Assembly: GCA_017656425.1 (NCBI GenBank)
Contig: JACDNV010000013.1
Location: 1 to 57,808, forward strand
Direction of reading: 5' to 3'
DNA: 57,808 nt
DNA from: Candidatus Neomarinimicrobiota bacterium
Lineage (GTDB): Bacteria; Fidelibacterota; UBA2242; B5-G15
A program made the position numbers and the translations under genes. The notes beneath the pieces were generated by a model that was not told the DNA's origin, did not search any database, and was given only the letters and a program-made list of their open reading frames with translations. Of this stretch, positions 15,931 through 25,858 are shown piece by piece; position 1 is the first letter of the stretch; every line of letters begins with the position of its first letter.

Positions 15931-18753
15931 TTACTGTACTAAGGTATCCTTTTGCGCTGATTTCATCATTGAATCGAATTTGTCTCTCATCTTTCGAGCG
16001 GTATCATCTTCAGGATGTAACCGTAGCCACTGATTAAGTATAGCTACAGCGTCCTTGTATCTACCTGCTATTTCATATGACTTTACAAGAAGCCCGATAA
16101 CATCTGGATTAGATGGGTTTTGCGCTATTAATCTCTCCAGGATATCAATCGCATTATCATGATCATTTAATTGATACAAATATATTGAAGCGTATTTTAT
16201 CAAATCATTAGCAGTTACATTCTTTCTGTTCCTTAAATTTTCCAATCTTCGGTATAGCTCATCAGGTCTCCCACATTCACTGTATAAAATACCAAGCTGA
16301 ATATATACTTCCTTATTTGTTATTGGTATAATCTCCTCTGGCATTTTTGCCTGCATGGAATCGAGAACTGTAACAACTGAATCCCTTTTACCCTGATAAT
16401 AATACTCAAGTGCTAGCTGGAAAAAGCAGGATCTATAATTACCTAACAGTCGAATTACATCGTCATTGTAATAAACAGTTGGATCATCAAGATTTCTATA
16501 TTTATAAACGTGAAATAGATTATGTTTTGTTCTTTGTATGTCTATTCTTTCTTTTACTTTATAAGGATAAACTCTGAATGCTAAACCCTCAAGTTTCATG
16601 TAATCATCAAGACCAAGCTTATTCTCTGGACTCACCGTTATAGCAAAATATATTGGCTTCTTCCATTTATTAGCCTCAAGTATTTGTAGTATCATGATAT
16701 CTTGCACACGTAGAGCTCTGCCCAAAATAGTTGGCTTTAGCTCCCATTCAATTGGCGGCAAGTCATTACCTGGTGGGGGAGATATTTTGACTTTACGTGC
16801 TTTCCAAGGTATTACTGTTAATTTTTCTATATCTTCGTCAGTTAGATTACCTATTGGGACTTTTGGCTCCATATCACGAAGCTGTTTTATGTACCAGTGG
16901 GTATTCAATAAACTAAGATTTACAATTCTTACATCCTTTCGTATCTTTTCTACCTCCTGTAAATACCAGAGAGGAAATGTATCATTATCTCCATTCGTAA
17001 AAATTATTGCATTAGGAGAACAGGTCTGTAATATGTTGTATGAATAATCCCACGGAATATAATTTCCCGATCTGTCGTGAGTATGATAGTTTGCTCTTAA
17101 AACATTTATCGGTAGTACAAGAATGAGTACAACAGTTGTTACATATACAAGTGCCTTTTTCAGCTTTTCTTTTTTAACTGCCTCGGCTATTTGAGAGATG
17201 ATAGCAGTTGCACCTACACCTATCCAGATAGAGAATGCAAAGAACGATCCTGTGTATGAATAATCCCTCTCTCTCGGTTGTGGATCTTCTTGATTAAGGT
17301 ATAATACTATCATTAATCCTGTAAATAGAAATAACGCAAGCACGGCTAAAGCTTTCTGTTTATCTTTTTGGAAATGTGTTAAAAGCCCGTATAATCCGAT
17401 CAAAAATGGAAATGGCAGGATAAATTGAAATGGGTCGACTCCTGATTTGTATCTACCAATGAATTGCCAGTTAAAATACCTAATATACATTTTATTAATC
17501 TGATATTTCCAGAAAAAGTCCCATCCACTCTTATAAAAACGTTTTGTTTCAGCTGTCCATCTTCTTCTATCGAAGATATCTGTGAAACTTCTTTGACCAT
17601 ATTGCTCTCTTTTTAAATATGCAACAGCCTGTTTTGTAGTCTCGGGGTCATTTTCATCTATAGCAGGGTCTTTTGCACTTCTTATAAATATAGTTGCATA
17701 TGTTGAGTATCCCACAACAATCAAAACCATGGATACAAGAGCAAGTGATATCAGATTTGTCTTTCTTCTTGCCACACTACTTGCCGCCGCAATAAATAGC
17801 AAAGATACAAGAACCACAACAGTTGCAAGACCAAATCTGTTTGCTATTTCTGGTAACCCCTGTATTATACCAGCATTGATTACAAGAAATATAATAGATG
17901 CAATGTAACCCATCAGGACATTTCTGGCATGTTCAACAACCCTTTCTGATCTACTCTTCTTATATAAATACCAGTATAGTAAGGTAAAGGAGGCAAGTGT
18001 TAAAATTGCCTGGATAGAAAAAGGTCCACCGAACAGTCTGAATAAAAGAAATAGTAAGCCAGCAACCATTACTCCTATTATTATATCAACTACAAGCCAG
18101 CCTACAGTGGAAATCTTGTATCGTTTAAAATAAACTATTAACGCAACAAAAAATATTGTTAAAAGATTGAGTAAATGAACTCCAATTGCAAGACCAATTA
18201 AATAAGCAATAAGTAATAAGTACTTTTCATGCCCTGGATTTTCAGACTTTTCCTCCCATACAAGAATCAACCAGACAACTAGCGAAGTAAAGAATAAACT
18301 CATTGCATATACTTCAGCCTCTACAGAATTAAACCAATGACTATCAGTGAAAGCAAAGGTTAATGCACCGATAAATGCCCCGGTATAAACAGCAACTTTA
18401 TGTTCCAGTTTTTTTGGGTCTCCCCATGATTTTAAAAACTTCAATATTATAAGAAATAACATCATATTTGTAAGTGCAGAGACAAGGCAAGAGATGAAAT
18501 TGACTCTTACTGCAATAGACGAATGTGTGGGAAGCAATGATGCAATTCTACCAATCAGTATAAATAGGGGGCTACCAGGTGGATGAGGTACTCCAAGAAT
18601 ATAAGATGTTGCAATAAATTCACCACAATCCCAGAAAGGAACAGTTGGCTGAACGGTATCAATATAGACAATGAAACTCACTAAAAATATCGCTAATGCC
18701 AGCAAAATCTTCGGTCGGTTCTTTTTAAAATAATCTGTGACCACCATATGCAT
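15931..18753 (-). CDS. DUF2723 membrane protein (protein O-mannosyltransferase-like) with TPR tail
   Basis: A 940-residue GT-C-type membrane protein. The N-terminus has YIDTVQPTVPFWDCGEFIATSYILGVPHPPGSPL (split here by its motifs: TVPFWDCGEF and PHPPGSP), the DUF2723 signature with the acidic residue of the first periplasmic loop. About a dozen hydrophobic helices follow up to residue 560, then a periplasmic part with NGDNDTFPLWYLQEVE, and a C-terminal TPR region (about 790-930). Family members are predicted lipid-linked sugar transferases acting on proteins in the FCB group. AAGGA lies 5 bp before ATG 18753. Co-oriented with the GT2 gene. Confidence 0.85.
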   Translation of the reverse strand: MHMVVTDYFKKNRPKILLALAIFLVSFIVYIDTVQPTVPFWDCGEFIATSYILGVPHPPGSPLFILIGRIASLLPTHSSIAVRVNFISCLVSALTNMMLFLIILKFLKSWGDPKKLEHKVAVYTGAFIGALTFAFTDSHWFNSVEAEVYAMSLFFTSLVVWLILVWEEKSENPGHEKYLLLIAYLIGLAIGVHLLNLLTIFFVALIVYFKRYKISTVGWLVVDIIIGVMVAGLLFLLFRLFGGPFSIQAILTLASFTLLYWYLYKKSRSERVVEHARNVLMGYIASIIFLVINAGIIQGLPEIANRFGLATVVVLVSLLFIAAASSVARRKTNLISLALVSMVLIVVGYSTYATIFIRSAKDPAIDENDPETTKQAVAYLKREQYGQRSFTDIFDRRRWTAETKRFYKSGWDFFWKYQINKMYIRYFNWQFIGRYKSGVDPFQFILPFPFLIGLYGLLTHFQKDKQKALAVLALFLFTGLMIVLYLNQEDPQPRERDYSYTGSFFAFSIWIGVGATAIISQIAEAVKKEKLKKALVYVTTVVLILVLPINVLRANYHTHDRSGNYIPWDYSYNILQTCSPNAIIFTNGDNDTFPLWYLQEVEKIRKDVRIVNLSLLNTHWYIKQLRDMEPKVPIGNLTDEDIEKLTVIPWKARKVKISPPPGNDLPPIEWELKPTILGRALRVQDIMILQILEANKWKKPIYFAITVSPENKLGLDDYMKLEGLAFRVYPYKVKERIDIQRTKHNLFHVYKYRNLDDPTVYYNDDVIRLLGNYRSCFFQLALEYYYQGKRDSVVTVLDSMQAKMPEEIIPITNKEVYIQLGILYSECGRPDELYRRLENLRNRKNVTANDLIKYASIYLYQLNDHDNAIDILERLIAQNPSNPDVIGLLVKSYEIAGRYKDAVAILNQWLRLHPEDDTARKMRDKFDSMMKSAQKDTLVQ

Positions 18754-18755
18754 AA

Positions 18756-19136
18756 CTATCCTTTATTTTTATCTTTTTTATTTTTCTCTCCAGATTTTTC
18801 TCCCTTTTTATTCCGATTATCTTCTTTCTTTTTCTCTTCTTCCTGCTTTTTTGATGCCTCCTTCTCCTCTTTCAATTTTTCATCAACATAGTTCATTTTC
18901 AATTCTGAAATAGTCTTTTCAATAAATAACGACTCCTCATTATCAAGATTACCTTTTGTTTTAATTCTTATCATATCAAGTAAATCGATAGTAAAAGAAG
19001 CTTCCTGAAGATTTTTCTCCAGTTTCCCCGAGATGGGATTGATATGCTTACCAAGCTGTATCCAGCAGTTTGCAGCAAGAGACTGCACAAGACTTAAAAA
19101 TAATGCTTTGTTCTTATCATTGGGATCATTACTCAT
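18756..19136 (-). CDS. DUF1844 protein
   Basis: A 126-residue protein, start taken at ATG 19136 (MSNDPNDKNK), which has GAGGGG 8 bp upstream. The helical core (LFLSLVQSLAANCWIQLGK, then NLQEASFTIDLLDMIRIKTKGNL, in which the LLDML-type motif is recognisable) defines DUF1844, a small family often found near RecG or tRNA genes in FCB and delta-proteobacteria-type genomes. The last 45 residues are almost all Lys/Glu/Asn, likely disordered and perhaps nucleic-acid binding. Function unknown. Confidence 0.8.
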   Translation of the reverse strand: MSNDPNDKNKALFLSLVQSLAANCWIQLGKHINPISGKLEKNLQEASFTIDLLDMIRIKTKGNLDNEESLFIEKTISELKMNYVDEKLKEEKEASKKQEEEKKKEDNRNKKGEKSGEKNKKDKNKG

Positions 19137-19157
19137 AGCTGCACCCCTCATAATCCC

Positions 19158-21254
19158 TTACAATACATCTATGTATTCCATATATTCAGAATAAAATTTT
19201 AATAAGTGCTCTCTTATATTGATGTTTTCCTGCCTTCTTAAATGAGGGTCTTCTTCGAGTAATCTAAAAGCCTCTTCCCTTGCCTTTTCCAAAATATCAC
19301 TATCCTGAATTATTTCAGCAATTTTCATTTTCGGAAATCCATGTTGTTTGGGACCAAAAAACTCTCCAGGACCACGTAATTTAAGGTCTTGTTCAGATAT
19401 TTCAAAGCCGTTGTTAGTCGATAGCAATACACTCAATCTTTTCTCTGAGTTTTCTGTCCTTTTATAAGGTACTAGTATGCATATCCCTTTTCTTTTACCT
19501 CTACCTACCCGACCTCTTAATTGGTGAAGCTGAGTAAGTCCAAATCTCTCGGCATTTTCAATTAACATTATAGTAGCATTGGGATTGTCAATACCAACTT
19601 CGATGACAGTTGTACATACAAGTATTTTTATTGTTCCATCCATAAACTTTCTCATCATCTCATCTTTTTCAACCGATGACATTGCACCATGTAATAAGCC
19701 CACATTTATATCTCTGAATACTTCGTTTTTTAATCTTTCATACTCAGCCACCGCTGCTTTTAACTCAATTTTATCTGATTCCTCAATCAATGGATAAACT
19801 ATATATACCTGTTCACCTTGAGCTACTCTTTCTTTAATAAATTCATATACAACATGAAGTTTATTTTTATATACAAGTTTTGTAACTATCTTTGCCTTAT
19901 TTACTGGCATCTCATCAATTACCGATATATCCATATCTCCATGTACAACCATACTCAAAGTTCTTGGTATTGGAGTTGCGGTCATAATAAGAACATCTGG
20001 ATTAAGTCCTTTTCCTATTAACCTGCTCCGTTGTGCCACACCAAATCGATGCTGTTCATCAATTATTACAAGAGATAAATTCTTGAATTTCACTCCCTCC
20101 TGTATCAGTGCATGAGTACCCACTATTAACTGAATTTCACCTTTCTTGATATCTTCAAGTATTTCGTTTTTCTCTTTTCTCGATTGACCGCCGATTAAAA
20201 TACCAACTTTAATCCCCACTTTATCACAATAGTTTCGTAATGTTCTGTAATGTTGTTCAGCAAGAATTTCTGTAGGTGCCATAAAAGCTACCTGGTATCC
20301 ATTACCAATTGCTATACCAGCTGTTAAAAGAGCTACAATAGTCTTTCCAGAACCTACGTCCCCCTGGAGAAGTCTATTCATAATCTCATCAGATTTCATA
20401 TCATTCCATATTTCTTTTAAAACCCTTTTTTGAGCACCTGTTAATTCAAATGGCAGAGAATCATATATAGACTTAACATAAGGTCCTACCGTCTTATATT
20501 TATAAGCTTTTTTATTCTTTTTAATACCTTTTCTCTTTAGTCCGAGCAACAGCTGAAGGAAAAATAGCTCTTCGAACTTAAATCTTGATATTGCCTTATC
20601 TAAATCTTCTCTGGAATCAGGGAAATGAATTTGGGCAAAAGCTTTATTTATTTCAGGGAAATCATACTTTTCAAGTATTCCACCAGGGAATATCTCTTTA
20701 ATCGAATTGTTCAGATTTTCTACTAATGGTTTCATTATTCTTCTGAAGCCACGACTATCAAGTCCGCACTTCTTCAATGTTATTGTGGTAGAATATAAAG
20801 GTATTATTCTCGCCGTATGGATGGTATCGAGTTCATCCTTCTCAAGTTTATCAAAGTCAGGATGAGGCACAATTGGAGTATTGTAATATTCTACTCGACC
20901 GCTAAATGCAACTGTATCTTGGTTTTTGAAAACATTTTTGATATAATTTATACCATTAAACCAGACGCAGGATATAACCCCTGTCTCATCTCCAACAAGT
21001 ATTTGGTAATATTCCCTCTTCCTCTTTATAAGACTTTGTGATAATACTTTCCCAATAAAAGTGACTTCTTTGCCTATAGGTAACTCTGAAATCTTTAATA
21101 GATTACTTCTATCAATATACTTTCGAGGAAAATAGTATAATAAATCGAGCAGTGTATTGATGCCCTCCTTCTTTAAAGCATTTGCTCTCTTTTCACCTAT
21201 GCCCTTTAGGTATTTTACTGGAGTATCTGGATTGATATTTATCGTTTTCGCCAC
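19158..21254 (-). CDS. recG: ATP-dependent DNA helicase RecG
   Basis: A 698-residue superfamily 2 helicase matching RecG length. Domains in order: N-terminal helical segment with TPVKYLKGIGEKRA, wedge/OB domain (residues 50-160), then the motor. Walker A is GDVGSGKT (about 300), DEQH box is IIDEQHRFG (about 398), motif III is MTATPIPRT, and the C-terminal motifs are EVGIDNPNA and QLRGRVGRGKRKG. RecG remodels stalled replication forks and Holliday junctions. Encoded 21 bp upstream of DUF1844 in the same direction. Confidence 0.97.
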   Translation of the reverse strand: MAKTININPDTPVKYLKGIGEKRANALKKEGINTLLDLLYYFPRKYIDRSNLLKISELPIGKEVTFIGKVLSQSLIKRKREYYQILVGDETGVISCVWFNGINYIKNVFKNQDTVAFSGRVEYYNTPIVPHPDFDKLEKDELDTIHTARIIPLYSTTITLKKCGLDSRGFRRIMKPLVENLNNSIKEIFPGGILEKYDFPEINKAFAQIHFPDSREDLDKAISRFKFEELFFLQLLLGLKRKGIKKNKKAYKYKTVGPYVKSIYDSLPFELTGAQKRVLKEIWNDMKSDEIMNRLLQGDVGSGKTIVALLTAGIAIGNGYQVAFMAPTEILAEQHYRTLRNYCDKVGIKVGILIGGQSRKEKNEILEDIKKGEIQLIVGTHALIQEGVKFKNLSLVIIDEQHRFGVAQRSRLIGKGLNPDVLIMTATPIPRTLSMVVHGDMDISVIDEMPVNKAKIVTKLVYKNKLHVVYEFIKERVAQGEQVYIVYPLIEESDKIELKAAVAEYERLKNEVFRDINVGLLHGAMSSVEKDEMMRKFMDGTIKILVCTTVIEVGIDNPNATIMLIENAERFGLTQLHQLRGRVGRGKRKGICILVPYKRTENSEKRLSVLLSTNNGFEISEQDLKLRGPGEFFGPKQHGFPKMKIAEIIQDSDILEKAREEAFRLLEEDPHLRRQENINIREHLLKFYSEYMEYIDVL

Positions 21255-21262
21255 TTATCCTA

Positions 21263-22627
21263 TCAATAACTGTGAGTGTATATATATTCTATAATAACTT
21301 CACCTTCCCCATTTATTGATAGTGGAAAAATAATTTGATCTTCCTGAGGCTTGGAGTATTTATGAGTTGATGATTTTATATAATTGTTGCCCGGAAGTTG
21401 ATCTATAATTTCTACCTTCTGTTCTTTTTTACCTCTATTTATTACTTTTATTTGGACAGTTACTGTCTGTGATCTTGGTCCACTTTTAACTTTTTCCATT
21501 ATTCTTCTATCCAGGCTGACGTCAAATGACTTTCCAGAACTGACAACAAGAGTATCGTTTACAGGTATATTTCCAACATTATCGCTTCCGAGAAATTCAA
21601 GCATACCATCTTCATCTTTTTTTAAAACTGATAGCTTACCTGCAGGTAAAGGTATACCAAGCCCTGACGATTTAATATTGTGTATTTTATAATACACATT
21701 AAGATTTTTTCTCCCCTGCCAGCTTATGCTATTAAATTCTCTGAGTAATTTATTAACTCTTACTTTTTTATATTCGAAATATGGAATTTCTTTTGTTTCA
21801 TGTGGTCTTAAACTTATAGGTTTATCAATTTCAAAAATATAATTTTCCTCAATTTCTCTTTCCTCAATCTTAAATGGTTTTTGTACTGATTGCATAGCAA
21901 AGGCAGGAAGAGAAGCTGGCATTCTTTCTTCAGCTCTTCTTTCCTTTAAATTAATTAAACCTGCAATTAGCTTTACTTTAGAATTATAAAATTCCATATC
22001 GTTACCGTTTTTAATTACAAAGTATGACGAAAATAGCGCATCCTTATCTTCATTAGAGGGAATTTCAAGAAGGTATCTTGCAAACCAATTAACATTTTTT
22101 AAAAGGTAACTAACCTCATAAGGATATTCACCACTGACTTCACTAAAAACACGCCATTTTAGAACTGGTTTCAAAGGTAGCTTAGCATTATCCGTAGCCA
22201 AGATTATACTTCTTATATTTTTTTTATCTATTATTGAAATTTTCTTATTATCGCATTCCAGTATAAGCTCATTTCCCTCCTTTTTTACCAATTTGGCTTT
22301 TAATGACTTGCCTCCAACCAATTCCAGTTCAATCAATTTACCAGTAGCCTCTTCCAATAGTTCATAAATATTTAAAACTCTCTTTGACAAACTTTGCTCA
22401 ATAAGAAATATATCTTTATTAAGAAATCTAATGTTTATGCTATTCTCTAAAATTGCATCTGTATATTTGTCATAAATAATTTCCATTTCACCTTTTTTAA
22501 AGGTCTCTTTTCTTCTCTCTCTGACCATTCCCACATTTTTATTATAGATTGTTACGTAGTAGTCAACTGGTAGTAAAATCGTCGTTAAAATGGAAAGAAT
22601 AAACATTAAATAGAGAAGTTTTTTCAT
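21263..22627 (-). CDS. Exported DUF4139-family protein
   Basis: A 454-residue exported protein with signal peptide (residues 1-19, MKKLLYLMFILSIL). It shows the DUF4139 layout: an N-terminal beta domain with IYNKNVGMVRERR, a central KWRVFSE plus YEVSYLLKNVNWFARYLLEI (about residue 170) that is the family hallmark, and a C-terminal beta-rich domain with SSGLGIPLPAGKLSVLKKD. Probably periplasmic or outer-membrane associated; function unknown. It lies 10 bp from valS and 8 bp from recG in a long co-oriented run. Confidence 0.75.
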   Translation of the reverse strand: MKKLLYLMFILSILTTILLPVDYYVTIYNKNVGMVRERRKETFKKGEMEIIYDKYTDAILENSINIRFLNKDIFLIEQSLSKRVLNIYELLEEATGKLIELELVGGKSLKAKLVKKEGNELILECDNKKISIIDKKNIRSIILATDNAKLPLKPVLKWRVFSEVSGEYPYEVSYLLKNVNWFARYLLEIPSNEDKDALFSSYFVIKNGNDMEFYNSKVKLIAGLINLKERRAEERMPASLPAFAMQSVQKPFKIEEREIEENYIFEIDKPISLRPHETKEIPYFEYKKVRVNKLLREFNSISWQGRKNLNVYYKIHNIKSSGLGIPLPAGKLSVLKKDEDGMLEFLGSDNVGNIPVNDTLVVSSGKSFDVSLDRRIMEKVKSGPRSQTVTVQIKVINRGKKEQKVEIIDQLPGNNYIKSSTHKYSKPQEDQIIFPLSINGEGEVIIEYIYTHSY

Positions 22628-22637
22628 TTTTTAATCC

Positions 22638-25301
22638 CTATGAGCTTGTAAGCTCTTGCAGGTGACTTTTTAATCTCCTTAATTTCTCAGTCACTGATAT
22701 CTCTTTCTCCTTTTCTTTTTTTACTACTTCCTTAGGAGCTTTTTTCACAAAATTCTCATTGGATAACTTTCTTTGAACACTTGAAAGGAAACCTTCAACT
22801 CTTGTTATCTCCTTTTTCAGTCTTTCTATCTCAGCTTTGACGTCAATAACGCCTTCAAGCGGTATATAAAACTCATTTCCTCTAACTATGACAGAAGTAC
22901 ATGGCAATGGTTTTCCAATATCTTCAGACATACTGATATCACTAACCTTAACCAATCTTTTTATATAATTCTGTACAGTTTCATCATACAGTATGGATGT
23001 ATATTCATAATTTTCATCAGTTTTAATAAAAAGTTTTACTACCGTCTGGGGTGGGATATTCATCTCACTCCTGGCTGTTCTCAGTGAAACTATAACTTCT
23101 TTCACGAAGTCAAATATTTGCTCCTCTGCCAGATTAATAAAATCACCATTGACCTTTGGCCACTCCGATACGACTATATCCGGCTCATCTGATTTTTTTA
23201 TTTTCTGATAAATTTCTTCTGTAATGAAAGGTGCGTAAGGATGGAGTAGTTTTAATAAAGTTTTCAGAACAAATATTCCGGTTTTTAATGCTACCTCCCT
23301 TTCAAACTCGATTCCTTCATATAGTCTTTCCTTTATTAGTTCAATATACCAATCACAAAAGTCTTTCCATGTAAAGTTATATATTATCCTTGCTACTTCA
23401 TCAAATCTGTAATTTTCAAGACCTTTATTCACATTTTTTATTGTATTATTTAATCTTGACAGTATCCATCTGTCGGCAAGCTCGAGCCTCTCCAGTGCGA
23501 TATCAAAATGGTTGTATTTATTTACATCATCAACATTCATTAATAAGAATCGAGATGCATTCCAGAGTTTGTTTATAAAATTTCTGCCCACTTCAATCCT
23601 TTCTTCAGAGAATAATATATCCTGTCCCTGAGGAGCTATAAGCATTGTGCCATATCTCAAAGCATCTGCACCATACTTTTCTATGAGTTCAAGTGGATCA
23701 GGCGAATTCCCGAGGGATTTGGACATCTTTCTACCTTTTATATCCCTTATAATCCCGGTAAAATATACATTCTTAAAGGGGATATCTCCGATAAATTCAA
23801 GCCCAGCCATTATCATCCTTGCAACCCAGAAGAATATTATATCAGGACCGGTAACAAGATCATCCGTTGGATAAAAATTCTTCAATTCAAGTGTTTCATC
23901 GGGCCATCCCATTGTCGAAAATGGCCACAACCACGAACTAAACCATGTATCAAGCACATCTGGATCCTGATACACCTCACCTCCGCATTCAGGACATCTC
24001 TGTATGTCTTCCATTAGAGCATCATACCAGCTACACTTCTTGCAATAAAATACAGGTATTCTGTGTCCCCACCACAGCTGTCTTGAAATGCACCAATCTT
24101 TTATATTTTCCATCCAGTGGAAGTATGTCTTGTACCATCTTTCCGGATAAAATCTTATTCTCTTTTCTTTTACTACCTCTATCCCCGGTTTTGCAAGAGA
24201 TTTCATTTTTACAAACCACTGCTTGGAGAGGAGTGGCTCCACCATGACGCCAGCTCTCTCTGAATACCCGACATTATGGACGTAACCTTCGACTTTTTCG
24301 AGCAATCCCAGTCTTTTCATTTCGTCCACAATTATTTCCCTAGCAGCAAATCTATTCTTACCTTTTATTAGGTAACCGGCATTTTCATTCATCGATGCAT
24401 CGGGATTCATTATTATAATTTTCTCAAGATTATGCCTCTGTGCAATTTCGAAATCAACAGGATCGTGAGCAGGTGTTACCTTAACAGCTCCTGTTCCAAA
24501 CTCCGGTTCTACAACCTCATCGGCAATAATAGGAATTACACGATTGACAATTGGTAAAATCGCTTTTTTACCTATATACTTTCTATATCTCCCATCATTG
24601 GGATTTACTGCAATAGCTGTATCCCCTACCATTGTTTCAGGTCTTGTCGTTGCGACCACCAGATAGCCATCTTCATCTTTCAATGGATATCTGAAATACC
24701 ACAGATGTCCCTTTGTCTCCTTATATATAACTTCCTCATCCGATAAAGCTGTCATTGTTGCTGGACACCAGTTGATAATCCTTTCACCTTTATAAATAAG
24801 GCTTTTTTTGAAAAGGTCTACAAAAACCTTTCTTACAGCCTTCGATAATCCCTCATCAAGTGTGAACCTTTCCCTCTCCCAGTCCAGTGAGCAACCAAGC
24901 TTTTTAAGCTGAGTCGTTATAATATTTTTATGCTTTAATGCCCAATCCCATACAAGCTTTACAAAATTATCGCGTCCAAGATCATGCCTTGTCTTCCCTT
25001 CCTGCTTTAACTTCTTTTCAACTACAACTTGTGTGGAAATACCTGCATGATCAGTCCCAGGTAGCCAGAGCGTTTCATATCCTTTCATTCTTGCTCTTCT
25101 TACCAAAATATCTTGAATAGTGTTATTTAATACATGCCCCATCGTAAGAATACCTGTAACATTTGGAGGTGGTATCACAATGGAGTATTTTTTCTTTTTA
25201 CTATTTGGGTCTGCATGAAAATAACCTTTTTCAAGCCAATATTTATACCACTTATCTTCAATGTTTCTGGGATTATATACCTTTTCCATCTTGATGCTCA
25301 T
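22638..25301 (-). CDS. valS: Valyl-tRNA synthetase
   Basis: An 887-residue class I synthetase that charges tRNA-Val. HIGH-type motif PPNVTGILTMGH lies near residue 45, the editing (CP1) domain with TTRPETMVGDTA near 215, GPDIIFFWVARM near 500, and the KMSKS loop as GRKMSKSLGNSPDP near 540. A C-terminal coiled-coil arm (VDVKAEIERLKKEI onwards) is typical of ValS. Start taken at ATG 25301 (MSIKMEKVY) because GAGGGGAGAAAAT lies just upstream; ATG 25316, which overlaps the preceding stop as TAATG, is the alternative. Confidence 0.97.
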   Translation of the reverse strand: MSIKMEKVYNPRNIEDKWYKYWLEKGYFHADPNSKKKKYSIVIPPPNVTGILTMGHVLNNTIQDILVRRARMKGYETLWLPGTDHAGISTQVVVEKKLKQEGKTRHDLGRDNFVKLVWDWALKHKNIITTQLKKLGCSLDWERERFTLDEGLSKAVRKVFVDLFKKSLIYKGERIINWCPATMTALSDEEVIYKETKGHLWYFRYPLKDEDGYLVVATTRPETMVGDTAIAVNPNDGRYRKYIGKKAILPIVNRVIPIIADEVVEPEFGTGAVKVTPAHDPVDFEIAQRHNLEKIIIMNPDASMNENAGYLIKGKNRFAAREIIVDEMKRLGLLEKVEGYVHNVGYSERAGVMVEPLLSKQWFVKMKSLAKPGIEVVKEKRIRFYPERWYKTYFHWMENIKDWCISRQLWWGHRIPVFYCKKCSWYDALMEDIQRCPECGGEVYQDPDVLDTWFSSWLWPFSTMGWPDETLELKNFYPTDDLVTGPDIIFFWVARMIMAGLEFIGDIPFKNVYFTGIIRDIKGRKMSKSLGNSPDPLELIEKYGADALRYGTMLIAPQGQDILFSEERIEVGRNFINKLWNASRFLLMNVDDVNKYNHFDIALERLELADRWILSRLNNTIKNVNKGLENYRFDEVARIIYNFTWKDFCDWYIELIKERLYEGIEFEREVALKTGIFVLKTLLKLLHPYAPFITEEIYQKIKKSDEPDIVVSEWPKVNGDFINLAEEQIFDFVKEVIVSLRTARSEMNIPPQTVVKLFIKTDENYEYTSILYDETVQNYIKRLVKVSDISMSEDIGKPLPCTSVIVRGNEFYIPLEGVIDVKAEIERLKKEITRVEGFLSSVQRKLSNENFVKKAPKEVVKKEKEKEISVTEKLRRLKSHLQELTSS

Positions 25302-25315
25302 ATTTTCTCCCCTCA

Positions 25316-25852
25316 TTAGGATATTTCGTCAACCAGCAGGCTAAAGGCTGTAGATAATTTTAATATATTCATGTTTGCTTGTTTAAGCCTATCAGTCATT
25401 ACAGTCGCAATATTCTTTATAACTTTGTAACCGACCTCAGGATTTTTCTCACATATTGAGAAAAAATCAACTTTTGTGATCCTTCCCACTATACAATCAG
25501 TCTTTGCTTTAACGGTAGCAGACCTTTTATCATCTTTTGTAAAAAGGCACATCTCGCCAAAAAATGGATATTGACTGCTGGATAGCTTAATCAAACCCTT
25601 CTCCCGGGTATCAACATCACTATTATCTATTTTTAAAGTAAGAGCCTGAGATATCTCTACCTCTCCCTCAAGAAGTAGCAATATGGAATGACCAATATCA
25701 CCTTCTCGCAGTATTGTTTCATCCCTATCAAAGTGAATTAACTTCATTACAGAGAAAAAGGGATTAATTTCTTCTACATTTAATCCGCTAAAGATGAAGA
25801 AGTTTTTTAAATACTCTGGCGAATAATCTTCGTTGGCTATAACTCTACTCAT
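25316..25852 (-). CDS. Cyclic-nucleotide-binding domain protein without HTH
   Basis: A 178-residue protein that is almost entirely one cNMP-binding domain (about residues 15-140): ETILREGDIGHSILLLLEGEVEIS gives the glycine-bearing beta roll, and FGEMCLF with KRSATVKA is the phosphate-binding cassette with its Glu and Arg. A C-terminal helix (VIKNIATVMTDRLKQ) follows, but no helix-turn-helix, so it is not a CRP-type regulator. It is 6 bp downstream of a two-helix K+ channel gene, which suggests it is a separate ligand sensor for that channel. A general cNMP-responsive adaptor is the alternative. Confidence 0.85.
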   Translation of the reverse strand: MSRVIANEDYSPEYLKNFFIFSGLNVEEINPFFSVMKLIHFDRDETILREGDIGHSILLLLEGEVEISQALTLKIDNSDVDTREKGLIKLSSSQYPFFGEMCLFTKDDKRSATVKAKTDCIVGRITKVDFFSICEKNPEVGYKVIKNIATVMTDRLKQANMNILKLSTAFSLLVDEIS

Positions 25853-25858
25853 ATACTA

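Noticed and set aside
16694-17047. 117-codon plus-strand frame inside the DUF2723 gene
   Set aside because: Antisense shadow of a conserved membrane protein gene with no start signal.
23704-23714. TCCCGAGGGA in valS as a unit remnant
   Set aside because: It codes for the conserved KMSKS-loop region of valyl-tRNA synthetase with no insertion.
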